From NCBI GenBank assembly GCA_003552485.1, contig PUMX01000127.1:1-10295 (forward strand): DNA of 10,295 nucleotides, given 5' to 3'. Shown piece by piece: positions 1 to 7,875 of this stretch. Source of the stretch: Candidatus Hydrogenedentota bacterium (lineage in GTDB: Bacteria; Hydrogenedentota; Hydrogenedentia; Hydrogenedentales; SLHB01). How positions within the stretch are numbered: the first letter of the stretch is position 1; each line of letters starts with the position of its first letter. The notes under the pieces were generated by a model. It saw nothing but the letters and a program-made list of their open reading frames with translations. It searched no databases and was not told the origin of the DNA. The position numbers and the translations under genes are program-made.

Positions 1-1
1 A

Positions 2-403
2 CTCGCTAACACGTTCGCCCAAACGGACTTAGGACGACAGATCGCGGAGGCGCCGGGATTCCAGCGGGAGGTTCCGTTCTTTTGGACGCTGGACGGCGCC
101 GTCGTGACGGGAGTGATCGACGGACTTTTCCCCGACGGCGCTATTGTTGATTACAAGACGGGCCGGTTGCCCGAGGATATGACGGTCTACGAGAATCAGG
201 CGCGGCTTTACGCCGCGGGCATGCACGATTTGCGCGGATTCATTGCGCCTCGGGCCTGCCTGGCGTTCGTCGACGCGGGCCTCGTGCATGAAGTGACGTT
301 GGATGCCGCCCGGCTTGAGGCCACGCGCGCCGAGGCGCGGCAAGCCGTGCGCCGGTTGCGCGCGAGTCCCACGGGGCGGCTAATGAACGAACGGGAGCGC
401 TGA
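2..403 (+). CDS. AddA/RecB-like PD-(D/E)XK nuclease, C-terminal fragment (5' end outside window)
   Basis: This is the C-terminal 133 codons of a gene that begins before the window; the frame is open from base 2. The fragment carries the core of a RecB-family PD-(D/E)XK nuclease. An upstream REVPF gives Glu23 of the fragment. GVIDG gives Asp40, followed by IVDYKTG with Asp50 and Lys52, and a downstream QARLY gives the QxxxY motif (Gln66, Tyr70). These match the metal-binding and catalytic residues of the nuclease domain at the end of AddA and RecB, which resect double-strand breaks for RecA-dependent repair. Cas4 and AddB nucleases carry iron-sulfur cysteines; I see none clustered after the Tyr motif, which favours AddA/RecB. 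The helicase part is not in view, so a standalone RecB-like nuclease cannot be excluded. The stop directly abuts the next start, suggesting co-transcription. Confidence 0.8.
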   Translation, partial: LANTFAQTDLGRQIAEAPGFQREVPFFWTLDGAVVTGVIDGLFPDGAIVDYKTGRLPEDMTVYENQARLYAAGMHDLRGFIAPRACLAFVDAGLVHEVTLDAARLEATRAEARQAVRRLRASPTGRLMNERER

Positions 404-1381
404 ATGCCCCGATTGGGCCAAACAATGTTGTACGGGTTCATGGTCTTGTTCGCCGCGTTCTGCGCAAACGCGGAACCGCTGGAATCCGGCCTGCTGCGGG
501 TGCATTATCCCGAGGGCGAGGAAGCCTTGGCCCGGCGCAGCCTGGCCATTCTCGAAGGGGCGCTCGACGATTTCAGCGAAGTGCTCGAACCGGGCGATGA
601 GCCCATCCAGGTCTTCATCTGCGGCACACACGCGGAATTCGCATACTACGCCGGGGATGAGTACGCGCAGGCCCGTGTTGGCGGAATAGCAGTGAGCGAA
701 GCGGGCGTCATCGTGGTGAAAGCCCCGCGCCTGCTGCTTCAACCTGCGCGTTACGGAGATATTCTGCGCCACGAGCTGGTCCACGTCATGCTGGCGCGCA
801 CCGTCGACTTGGCCAACGTGCCAAGGTGGTTCAATGAAGGCATCGCCATGACGCTAGCGGAAGAGTACCGGTGGCGCACCGTATTCCACGTTTCCCGCCT
901 GTATCTGCAGAATCGGACCATGACGTACCGCGAGTTGCAAATAGTCATGGAATTCGCGCAAGATCATCAGTTTGGGGACGCCTATGCGCAGAGCCTCTCG
1001 ATGACCCGATTTCTCCACAGTCATTTGGGGGACGAAACGTTCTGGCGTTTCGTGCGCGAGCAGGAGGAGCGCCCATTTGCCCGTCTGCTCGATGATTACA
1101 CGGGGTGGACGCCCCACGAGTTTGTCGAGGCCTGGAAGCGGTCGCTGTGGCGGGTTGCTCTTATCAGCTCGATTGTGTCAGGATTCACCGCCTTTCAGTT
1201 GATGGCGTTGCTGGCGCTTGCGGCCTACATGCGCAAGAGGAGGCAAGGGCAGGCGCGAATACGCCAATGGGAACTGGAGGAGCAAGAGGACGAAGACCCG
1301 GCAGTATTGACTTGGGATGACGTCGTCGAACCGGAGCCGGAGCCTTGGGCCGAGCCGGACGATGATGAGGAGTGGCGATGA
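404..1381 (+). CDS. Membrane-anchored peptidase-MA family zinc metallohydrolase
   Basis: The product has 325 residues. An N-terminal hydrophobic stretch (about 8-23, ending ANA before EPLE) looks like a signal peptide. The middle carries a gluzincin active site: HELVH at 123-127 (two zinc-ligand His and the general-base Glu124), followed by WFNEG at 142-146, where Glu145 would be the third zinc ligand. This spacing fits the peptidase MA-like family (PF13485). A single transmembrane segment lies at about 251-276, followed by basic KRR and a strongly acidic tail (about 290-325) with an EPEPEP run. The predicted topology is an extracytoplasmic protease domain, one membrane anchor and a cytoplasmic acidic tail. 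The start is supported by GGGAG at 393-397, six bases upstream, and by the abutting stop of the nuclease gene; Met8 at 425 is an alternative. The substrate is unknown. Confidence 0.8.
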   Translation: MPRLGQTMLYGFMVLFAAFCANAEPLESGLLRVHYPEGEEALARRSLAILEGALDDFSEVLEPGDEPIQVFICGTHAEFAYYAGDEYAQARVGGIAVSEAGVIVVKAPRLLLQPARYGDILRHELVHVMLARTVDLANVPRWFNEGIAMTLAEEYRWRTVFHVSRLYLQNRTMTYRELQIVMEFAQDHQFGDAYAQSLSMTRFLHSHLGDETFWRFVREQEERPFARLLDDYTGWTPHEFVEAWKRSLWRVALISSIVSGFTAFQLMALLALAAYMRKRRQGQARIRQWELEEQEDEDPAVLTWDDVVEPEPEPWAEPDDDEEWR

Positions 1382-2364
1382 ACCAAACATCGGGAGCGCG
1401 CGTAGCTGTGGTGGGCGCGCGGGGAATCGGGCGGCATCACGCGCGGTGGTGGAGCGTCGAAGGCGCGCATGTTTGCGCTATCGTGGGCACTACCAAGGAA
1501 ACCGCCGAAGAAGCCCGGGCCGGTTTGGCCGAAACCATTGACTTCGACGGCGCGGTCTATACGAGCGTCGAGGAGCTTCTCGAGAAGGAAGCCATTGAGA
1601 TAGTCGACGTGTGTTCTCCATACAAGCAACACGCCGAGCAAGTCCGGCTCGCGTTGATGGCGGGCTGCAGTGTTATGTGCGAAAAGCCCTTCATCTATCA
1701 TCCGGAAAAGAGCTGGGAAGAGCAGATGGAGGTGGCGCGGGAGCTGGTGGATCTCACGAAAGCCGAGCACCGGCGGCTGGCGGTCTGCCTTCAGTACACG
1801 CGGGCGGCCGAGCATGTCTTGAAGTATTGGCTCGAAGCTAAGGGATGGACGCCCATCGAGCGGTTGAGCATGGAACTGAGGACCGATACGTACGGCCAGC
1901 AACCGGACCCCGAGCAAATCTGGCTCGACCTGGCCCCCCATCCGCTAAGTTTCATGCACCGCCTCATGCCCGATGGACTGGTGGATTGGGACACGTTAGA
2001 GGTGGAATTCGAGGGCTCTGAGGCGCGGGCGCGTTTTGTGTTGCGTGAACCGGCCGGGCAGACCATTGACATCGATATCACCGTGGCCACCACCGCTGAA
2101 CCCGAGACCAAGAAGCGCAGGATCGTGCTGAATGATGTGCCGATCCAGTTCAAGGGTGCGCAGGACGAGCGCGGCGATTATTGCATCCATATGATAGCGC
2201 CGGATGAGGAATTCTTTCTTACCGATTTCTTGCGCGATTTCATTCGGGCCTTTCTTTGGAACGAAGCGACCACGCGGTTTGGGGAGATCCTTTTGAATCA
2301 AGAATGGACGCTGCGCATGCTTGAGGCAGGCCGCTCCAATCTCAAGCGAGTAGCCGGCGCATGA
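1378..2364 (+). CDS. Gfo/Idh/MocA family NAD(P)-dependent oxidoreductase
   Basis: The product has 328 residues. The N-terminal Rossmann fold opens with VAVVGARGIGRHHARW, whose GxxGxG-like glycine pattern (Gly13, Gly16, Gly18) binds the dinucleotide. CEKPF at 101-105 is the family EKP signature, with Lys103 as the usual catalytic lysine. WLDLAPHPL at 182-190 gives the Asp184/His188 pair typical of the substrate pocket. The C-terminal half is the alpha/beta dimerisation and substrate domain. Members oxidise or reduce sugars, inositols or sugar derivatives; the exact substrate cannot be read from this sequence. ATG 1378 is preferred over GTG 1372 because GAGGAG at 1367-1372 sits five bases upstream and the ATGA overlap with the peptidase stop implies translational coupling. 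The neighbouring glycogen gene suggests a role in carbohydrate metabolism, but that is inference. Confidence 0.88.
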   Translation: MNQTSGARVAVVGARGIGRHHARWWSVEGAHVCAIVGTTKETAEEARAGLAETIDFDGAVYTSVEELLEKEAIEIVDVCSPYKQHAEQVRLALMAGCSVMCEKPFIYHPEKSWEEQMEVARELVDLTKAEHRRLAVCLQYTRAAEHVLKYWLEAKGWTPIERLSMELRTDTYGQQPDPEQIWLDLAPHPLSFMHRLMPDGLVDWDTLEVEFEGSEARARFVLREPAGQTIDIDITVATTAEPETKKRRIVLNDVPIQFKGAQDERGDYCIHMIAPDEEFFLTDFLRDFIRAFLWNEATTRFGEILLNQEWTLRMLEAGRSNLKRVAGA

Positions 2365-2393
2365 GCGAAGCCCATCCAGAAGATCTGTATTGA
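2361..2393 (+). other. Ten-codon mini-ORF linking the oxidoreductase stop to the glgX start
   Basis: The ATG at 2361 overlaps the TGA of the oxidoreductase (ATGA, 2361-2364). It opens a frame encoding MSEAHPEDLY that stops at TGA 2391-2393, which overlaps the TTG start proposed for glgX (TTGA, 2390-2393). The frame therefore spans the whole intercistronic gap and could pass ribosomes on by termination-reinitiation. It could also be chance, or the relic of an older ATG start for glgX now out of frame by an indel. Nothing in the peptide itself suggests a function. Confidence 0.3.
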
Positions 2394-4456
2394 ACGCGGA
2401 AAAGACCAAAGTAGAAAAGAAATCGCTCACCGTCGCAGCGGGCGCTCCAACGCCGCTGGGTTCCGTGCAGCGGGACGGTTACGTGCAGTTCGCCCTGTAC
2501 ACGCGCTATGGTTCGCGCGTGTGGCTGGCCCTGTTCGACCACGCCGAGGATTCGACCCCCTCCCACGAGTTCGAACTCAGCGCGCTTGAACACCGATCCG
2601 GGCACGTCTGGTCAGTGCGCGTGTATGGCCTGCGGGCTGGCGCGCTGTACGCCTATCGTGTCGATGGACCAAGAGACCCGAAGCGCGGCCAGTTGTATGA
2701 CGCCTCGAAGTACCTCGTGGACCCTTATGGCCGCGTCGTGGTGAACAACACGGGCACGGGTTTCCCGAAGACCATGGTCGTCGAAGGCGGGGCCGTGACG
2801 GGATTGCAGCCCCGGCCCTCGTGGCCGATGAACGACACCATCATCTACGAAACCCACGTCAAGGGGTTCACGTACCACGAATCCGCGGCGGTGCGGCGCC
2901 CTGGAACCTACGCAGGGTTTGCCGAAAAACTCGATTATCTCAAGGACCTTGGCGTCACGGCGATCGAGTTGCTGCCGGTTCAAGAATGTGGAGAAACCCG
3001 AATCCACCGGCGCAATCCCGAAACAGGCGAATACCTAAGCAACTACTGGGGGTATAACCCTCTGAATTTCTTCGCGCCCGCTGGCCGATTTGCTTCCGAC
3101 GCGGGCCAGACGGGTAAACAGGTCTCCGAATTCCAGGCGCTCGTCGAGAGCTGCCACGCCCACGGACTCGAGGTCATTCTCGACGTGGTGATGAACCATA
3201 CCTCGGAAGGAGGCCGGAACGGTCCTACGCAGTCGTTCAGGGGCTTCGACAACACTCTGTATTATCTGGTGGACGAACACGGCGCCTATAGGGATTTTTC
3301 GGGGTGTGGCAATACGGTCAATTGCAACCAGCCCGTTGTCAGCGACCTTGTTATCGAATCCCTGCGATGCTGGCTGCGCACGATGAACGTGGACGGGTTC
3401 CGGTTCGATTTGGCCTCGATCCTTAACCGCGACCAACATGGCGATCTACACCACAACGCGCCGCTCGTTCAGCGCATCAGCGAGGACTCCGTGCTGCAAG
3501 GGGTCAAGTTGATCGCGGAAGCGTGGGATGTCGGCGGAGCGTATCAGGTTGGCCACTTCGGCACATCTCGCTGGGCCGACTGGAACGGCCGCTACCGCGA
3601 TGACGTGCGGCGCTACTGGCGCAACGATCCAGGGAGCAAGGCGGATTTCGCGCTCCGGTTGACGGGCAGTCCGGACCTCTACCAAGTGAACGGACGCACG
3701 CCTCAGAACAGCATCAACTTTGTCACCGCGCACGACGGCTTCACGCTGCGCGACCTCGTTTCCTACAATCACAAGCACAATCACGCCAACGGCGAAAACA
3801 ACCGCGACGGCTCGAACCACGACATCAGTTGGAACTGCGGCGTCGAGGGCCCCACGGACGAACCCGAGGTCAACGAACTGCGCATGCGCGTGCAGAAAGG
3901 TTTTCTGGCCACGCTATTCCTGTCGCTGGGCACGCCCATGATGCTTGGCGGCGACGAAATGGGCCGCACCCAGTGGGGCAACAACAACGCCTACTGCCAG
4001 GACAATCTGTTGTCATGGTACGACTGGCGTTTCCTCGAGGAATACCGGGAATTGCACCGCTTCTGCCGGGAGATGATCCGGTTTCGCAAGCAGAACCCCG
4101 TCCTTCGGCGCACGACCTTCTTCACGGGCCAGCCCTGCCATAGCGACGGCGTTCCCGATCTCGCGTGGTACGCGCCCAACGGTCAGCAATTGGACTGGGG
4201 GCGCCCGGACCTCTGCCTGGCCTGTCAATTTCATCAGTCGCAGAACGAGGGCGTGAGTTTGTACTGTATGTTCAATCCGACGCTCGTGGCCCGTGAATTC
4301 CGTATCCCGCCGGGCATCTGGAAAGTGCGGGTCAACACGGCCCGCCCTTCGCCGGCTGAGTTTAACACGCCCGAAGACGCGCCCGAGGCCCGCGGCAAAG
4401 AGCGCTTCGTGCTCGGCCGCAAGGCGCTGGCTATTCTCGCCCGGACGGTCCAATAA
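2390..4456 (+). CDS. glgX: Glycogen debranching enzyme, GH13 GlgX/isoamylase type
   Basis: The product has 688 residues, the usual GlgX length. It hydrolyses alpha-1,6 branches of glycogen limit dextrins in the cytoplasm; no signal peptide is seen. An N-terminal CBM48-like beta domain occupies roughly 20-115, followed by the GH13 (beta/alpha)8 barrel. The four GH13 conserved regions are intact: DVVMNHT (Asp265, His270), DGFRFD (Arg338 and nucleophile Asp340), IAEAWD (acid/base Glu377) and TAHDG (His448, transition-state stabiliser Asp449). The motif YLSNYWGYNPLNFFAP is typical of the GlgX/isoamylase branch. The start is a TTG with a weak AGAAGA upstream (2378-2383). I find no better ATG in this frame, since the nearby ATG at 2361 is in another frame. 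The gene follows the oxidoreductase by 25 bases and is probably the last gene of the unit. Confidence 0.92.
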   Translation: MNAEKTKVEKKSLTVAAGAPTPLGSVQRDGYVQFALYTRYGSRVWLALFDHAEDSTPSHEFELSALEHRSGHVWSVRVYGLRAGALYAYRVDGPRDPKRGQLYDASKYLVDPYGRVVVNNTGTGFPKTMVVEGGAVTGLQPRPSWPMNDTIIYETHVKGFTYHESAAVRRPGTYAGFAEKLDYLKDLGVTAIELLPVQECGETRIHRRNPETGEYLSNYWGYNPLNFFAPAGRFASDAGQTGKQVSEFQALVESCHAHGLEVILDVVMNHTSEGGRNGPTQSFRGFDNTLYYLVDEHGAYRDFSGCGNTVNCNQPVVSDLVIESLRCWLRTMNVDGFRFDLASILNRDQHGDLHHNAPLVQRISEDSVLQGVKLIAEAWDVGGAYQVGHFGTSRWADWNGRYRDDVRRYWRNDPGSKADFALRLTGSPDLYQVNGRTPQNSINFVTAHDGFTLRDLVSYNHKHNHANGENNRDGSNHDISWNCGVEGPTDEPEVNELRMRVQKGFLATLFLSLGTPMMLGGDEMGRTQWGNNNAYCQDNLLSWYDWRFLEEYRELHRFCREMIRFRKQNPVLRRTTFFTGQPCHSDGVPDLAWYAPNGQQLDWGRPDLCLACQFHQSQNEGVSLYCMFNPTLVAREFRIPPGIWKVRVNTARPSPAEFNTPEDAPEARGKERFVLGRKALAILARTVQ

Positions 4457-4654
4457 CCCGTGCCGCCAGCGGCGCAAGCTTGCCTGATGGCGCTGAATAT
4501 GTCAGGCTACGATTGAGACGCGTCATAATGCCGGAGTCTTAGGCCGCAGGTGGCGTGTAAACCGTTGCGCACTATTGTTTTACCGGCTTGAAGGGTCTCC
4601 CACGCCCACCCGCCGGCATTCTATCCGCCCCGTTGAAATAGGATAAGGTCTTTC

Positions 4655-5437
4655 ATGCAAAGCGCTTACACCTTTGAGAGCCGGTTCGAATTCGGCTATG
4701 GGGACCGCATGACCTGGTCGGTCCATTGGTTGATCATGGCGAACGTCATCGTGTTCGCCGTTCAGCTTCTGGCGCACATTCCGCTGGGCCACAGCCCTTA
4801 CGCGCCCGGCGCCATGTATGCTCCGCCGGGCGGGTTGTTGATTCAGTTCCTCGCTTTTGACGTTATCGGGTTTCTACAGGGATTCTTCTGGCAACCTCTC
4901 ACGTACATATTCTTGCACGCAGGGTTGCTCCACCTGTTTCTGAATATGCTGTGGCTGTTTGTGTTTGGACCGGATGTCGAACGCGTGCTGGGAACGCGGC
5001 AGTTTATGCGGTTCTTCTTGCTGTGCGGCGCGCTCGGGGTCATGGGCACCTATGTGTCCGCGTTGTTTCTTGGCGGCGATGCGGTCAGGGTTGTGGGGGC
5101 GAGCGGCGCGGTCATGGGGGTGCTCATCGCATTCGCCGTGCTGTATCCGAACCGCGAATTGTTCCTCTTTCCCATACCGTTTCCGGTCAATGCGCGCTTC
5201 ATCGTGCTCATCGTCATTATTATGAACTTGGTTTCCGCGACAGGCCGGGACAACGTGTCCGTCGCCACGCATTTCGGCGGTATGGCGGTGGGTTACGTGT
5301 ACATGAAGGCCGTGCCGATGCTGCGCAATTGGTCGCTTCGGCGTCATCAGCGTAAAGCTGAGAAGAACCACGAGAAGGTGGGCGAGGCCGTGGACAACAT
5401 CTTTGACTTCGACGACGAACGCGGTCGCCGCTTCTGA
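4655..5437 (+). CDS. Rhomboid family intramembrane serine protease
   Basis: The product has 260 residues, with about six transmembrane segments in residues 25-225. It is a membrane protease that cleaves transmembrane substrates within the bilayer. The catalytic dyad is visible: GASGAVMG at 148-155 gives Ser150, and ATHFGGMAVGY at 204-214 gives His206. The HAGLLHLFLNMLWL segment (88-101) supplies the conserved His93 and Asn97 of TM2 that form the oxyanion site. WQPLTYIFLH just before it is also typical. After the last helix comes a soluble tail of about 40 residues, first basic (RRHQRKAEK) then acidic (DFDDE). The start is supported by AAGG at 4645-4648, six bases upstream. The gene stands alone after a 198-base gap in which I see no convincing promoter. 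The substrate is unknown. Confidence 0.93.
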   Translation: MQSAYTFESRFEFGYGDRMTWSVHWLIMANVIVFAVQLLAHIPLGHSPYAPGAMYAPPGGLLIQFLAFDVIGFLQGFFWQPLTYIFLHAGLLHLFLNMLWLFVFGPDVERVLGTRQFMRFFLLCGALGVMGTYVSALFLGGDAVRVVGASGAVMGVLIAFAVLYPNRELFLFPIPFPVNARFIVLIVIIMNLVSATGRDNVSVATHFGGMAVGYVYMKAVPMLRNWSLRRHQRKAEKNHEKVGEAVDNIFDFDDERGRRF

Positions 5438-5471
5438 CCGTGGCGGCGAGGTGGATACGATTCACGCAAAG

Positions 5472-5496
5472 CCCCGCTATGCGGGGGTATTCTATT
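5472..5496 (+). terminator. Possible rho-independent terminator after the rhomboid gene
   Basis: A perfect six-base-pair GC stem, CCCCGC (5472-5477) with GCGGGG (5481-5486), closes a three-base TAT loop. It begins 35 bases after the rhomboid stop. The following tract is GTATTCTATT, T-rich but interrupted, so termination may be weak. It could equally be a leader hairpin of the next gene. Confidence 0.45.
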
Positions 5497-5524
5497 CGAG
5501 GCCATTTTTGAAAGGGGAAAGCTC

Positions 5525-7633
5525 GTGATGCTCGCAAACTTGTTCTTGATGCGCAAGGGGCATTTTGTGGTGGTGGGGGCTCTGGCCCTAATCCTTGCGG
5601 CTGGCTATGCAGCTGGCGAGGACCGTATCCGGCCTTACGAGGAAGATCCGTACTTCTGGCAGTACAACGGCGAGCCTGTATTGCTCTTGGGCGGTTCTGA
5701 TTACGACAACCTTTTCAACCATCCCGATGTGGGGCCGGACGGCCTCGAAAGCCACCTCGACCTGCTCGCCGCCTGCGGCGGCAATTACGTGCGCAACACA
5801 ATGTCTAGCCGCGATGAGGGCAATCCCTGGGGCTTCGCGCTGGATGAATCGACGGGTCTCTATGATCTCAACGAAATGGGCGAGGAATTCTGGCGGCGCT
5901 TCGAGGATTTTGTCAACTGGACCGGCGAACGGGGCGTATTTGTGCAGATCGAAGTCTTTGACCGATTCGATTACGCGCGTGCGCCGTGGCGGAGCAACCC
6001 GTTCAACCCCCGGAACAACATGAACTACACGGCCGAGGAGAGCGGGCTGCCTGAGGTTATCGACAGCCATCCTGGTCAGCGGGAAAACCCGTTTTTCCGC
6101 AGCGTGCCCGAGCTGGACAACAACACGGTTATTTTGCCGCACCAGCAAGCCTTCGTAGACAAGATGCTCTCTATTTCTCTGGAGCACGGTCACATACTCT
6201 ATTGCATCTCGAATGAAACCAATGAAGAGGCCGAGTGGGGCGCGTACTGGGCGCAATACATACGCGACGCCGCGGAAGAGGCTGGCGTCGAGGTCCATGT
6301 CACCGAAATGTGGGACCCCTGGGACCTGTCGCATCCCATGCATCGGCGCACCTTCGATCATCCCGAACTGTACACCTACGTGGACATCTCGCAAAACAAC
6401 CACCAGACCGGCCAGTCGCATTGGGATAATGCGCAGGAACAGCGCCGGCGCATCGCTGATTCGCCGCGTCCGATGAACAACGTGAAGATGTACGGCGGCC
6501 TCACCCACGGCGGAGGGTACGAGGAAGGGTTGCGCAAGTTGTGGAGGAACGTGCTGGGCGGCATGGCTTCCGCGCGGTATCACCGGCCGGGAGAGTGGAC
6601 CGATGACGGCCCGCTCTACGGCGCGGGGCTCAGCGAAGAGGCGCAGGCCTATATCCGGAGCGCGCGGTTGATCATGGAGCAGATGGGCTGGCCTCGGATC
6701 GAGCCGGGCCTCGAATTCGTGGCGCTTGTTCACGAGGAGGCTGGAACCGTTCGCCCTGAAAAGACGCACGTAGTGTACACGCGCGCGGCCGATGGAAACG
6801 CGCGCATTTACGTCAATGGGAGGCAGGCTGGATCCGGCGAGATTGGAGGCGATATGTCTTCGTGGGCCGCCGGCATGCGCCTTGGCCTGGGTGATGAGGT
6901 GACCGGTGAGCGCCCTTGGCTCGGCGCCTACCATCACCTTGCCGTCTATGATCGGGCGCTGGACGCCTTGGAAATTGAGGACCACCACGCGGCGGGCGCG
7001 CCGGAACACCTTGATGGCGTCCAAGCGCGGTACGCTTTCGATGAGGGCGAGGGCGGGCTGGTCCGCGACGTGTCCGGTGTTCAGCCCGCACTCGACCTGC
7101 ACGTCCAAGACGCCGACGCCGTAGCGTGGCGGGACGACGGACTTGAGTTGACGCGCGCCACGCTTATTGCTACCGAAGACGCGGCGGACCGCCTTACTGA
7201 GGCGGTTCGGAACAGCGGCGCGCTCACGATAGAGGCGTGGATTACACCGGCTAGCGATGATCAGTCAGGTCCGGCGCGAATCGTGACCTTGTCGGAAAGC
7301 CATAGTGCGCGCAACTTCACGCTTGGGCAATCCGGCGCTGCCTACGAGATGCGCCTGCGCACGACGGCGACGTCGCCCAACGGCGTGCCGGGGCTACAGA
7401 CGGGACCACACCCGAACACCTCGCTCGCGGCCGCACGATCCCTCGATGGCGGCGGGGCCGTGATCTTCGTCAGCCACGGCGGGCTGCTGGACGTGGACAT
7501 GGACCAGCTGGCCGGCGGACTTAATGCGGAATGGTTCGATCCCCTGACACAGGATCGCCGCGCCGCCGCGCTTCAAGAGAACGGCTATTATGAACCGCCC
7601 TCGACGGATGACTGGCTACTCGTGTTGCGGTAG
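5525..7633 (+). CDS. Secreted DUF4038/apiosidase-like TIM-barrel glycosidase with inserted LamG-type domain
   Basis: The product has 702 residues from GTG 5525. A start at ATG 5528 is equally possible; GGGG at 5514-5517 lies 7 or 10 bases upstream, and a third candidate is ATG 5549 (Met9). A basic MRK followed by a hydrophobic run to about residue 30 is a signal peptide, so the protein is exported. Residues about 35-400 form a glycosidase-like barrel. YFWQYNGEPVLLLGGSDYDN and CGGNYVRNTMSSRDEGNPW are typical of the DUF4038/apiosidase-like group, and SNETN (Asn230, Glu231) is the likely acid/base site. Residues about 402-626 form a ConA/LamG_3-type domain whose two halves are in reversed order. 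Residues about 627-702 resemble the collagen-binding-like cap (PF12904) that normally follows this barrel, ending DDWLLVLR. The likely role is degradation of plant or algal glycans. The exact substrate is unknown. Confidence 0.82.
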   Translation: MMLANLFLMRKGHFVVVGALALILAAGYAAGEDRIRPYEEDPYFWQYNGEPVLLLGGSDYDNLFNHPDVGPDGLESHLDLLAACGGNYVRNTMSSRDEGNPWGFALDESTGLYDLNEMGEEFWRRFEDFVNWTGERGVFVQIEVFDRFDYARAPWRSNPFNPRNNMNYTAEESGLPEVIDSHPGQRENPFFRSVPELDNNTVILPHQQAFVDKMLSISLEHGHILYCISNETNEEAEWGAYWAQYIRDAAEEAGVEVHVTEMWDPWDLSHPMHRRTFDHPELYTYVDISQNNHQTGQSHWDNAQEQRRRIADSPRPMNNVKMYGGLTHGGGYEEGLRKLWRNVLGGMASARYHRPGEWTDDGPLYGAGLSEEAQAYIRSARLIMEQMGWPRIEPGLEFVALVHEEAGTVRPEKTHVVYTRAADGNARIYVNGRQAGSGEIGGDMSSWAAGMRLGLGDEVTGERPWLGAYHHLAVYDRALDALEIEDHHAAGAPEHLDGVQARYAFDEGEGGLVRDVSGVQPALDLHVQDADAVAWRDDGLELTRATLIATEDAADRLTEAVRNSGALTIEAWITPASDDQSGPARIVTLSESHSARNFTLGQSGAAYEMRLRTTATSPNGVPGLQTGPHPNTSLAAARSLDGGGAVIFVSHGGLLDVDMDQLAGGLNAEWFDPLTQDRRAAALQENGYYEPPSTDDWLLVLR

Positions 7634-7819
7634 GCAAGTTGCGAACCATCACCGCGCGGCCCCAGTTACCGGCTAAAGCGGTGTCCGCGGCGGAACCACC
7701 TCTGAACAAGCAGGGAAGGCGTGGCCGGGCCGGCGGAAACGTTCGGGACAAGTCCAGACGCTACGATATTTCCGGAATGAGCAACGACTCCGCTGGACCT
7801 GCGGGTTTCGCCAGCGGTT

Positions 7820-7857
7820 GGGGCGGACCGTCATGGCTGCATTGGCGCCCCTTTTTT
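7820..7857 (+). terminator. Likely rho-independent terminator downstream of the glycosidase gene
   Basis: A six-base-pair stem GGGGCG (7820-7825) / CGCCCC (7846-7851) encloses a 20-base loop and is followed directly by six T residues (7852-7857). It lies about 190 bases after the glycosidase stop and just before the J-domain gene, in a position to separate the two units. The large loop makes it imperfect. The rest of the 7634-7875 gap shows nothing else I can support. Confidence 0.5.
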
Positions 7858-7875
7858 AGGTATAGTTAAAGGACG

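Noticed and set aside
4464..4492. Inverted repeat CGCCA/TGGCG with an inner GCAAGCTTGC palindrome after glgX, considered as a terminator
   Set aside because: The two parts do not combine into one continuous stem and no T-run follows.
5588..7108. A 506-codon open frame on the minus strand across the secreted glycosidase gene
   Set aside because: It is the antisense shadow of a GC-rich gene. Its product has no recognisable motif, while the + strand frame has a signal peptide and family motifs throughout.
7842..7866. TTGGCG ... TATAGT as a promoter for the J-domain gene
   Set aside because: The spacer is only 13 bases, the -35 candidate lies in the terminator stem, and transcription would start almost on the ribosome site.
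7639..7869. A 76-codon + strand open frame between the glycosidase and the J-domain gene
   Set aside because: The product is low-complexity, rich in Arg, Gly and Pro, with no motif, and the frame runs through the terminator hairpin and T-run.
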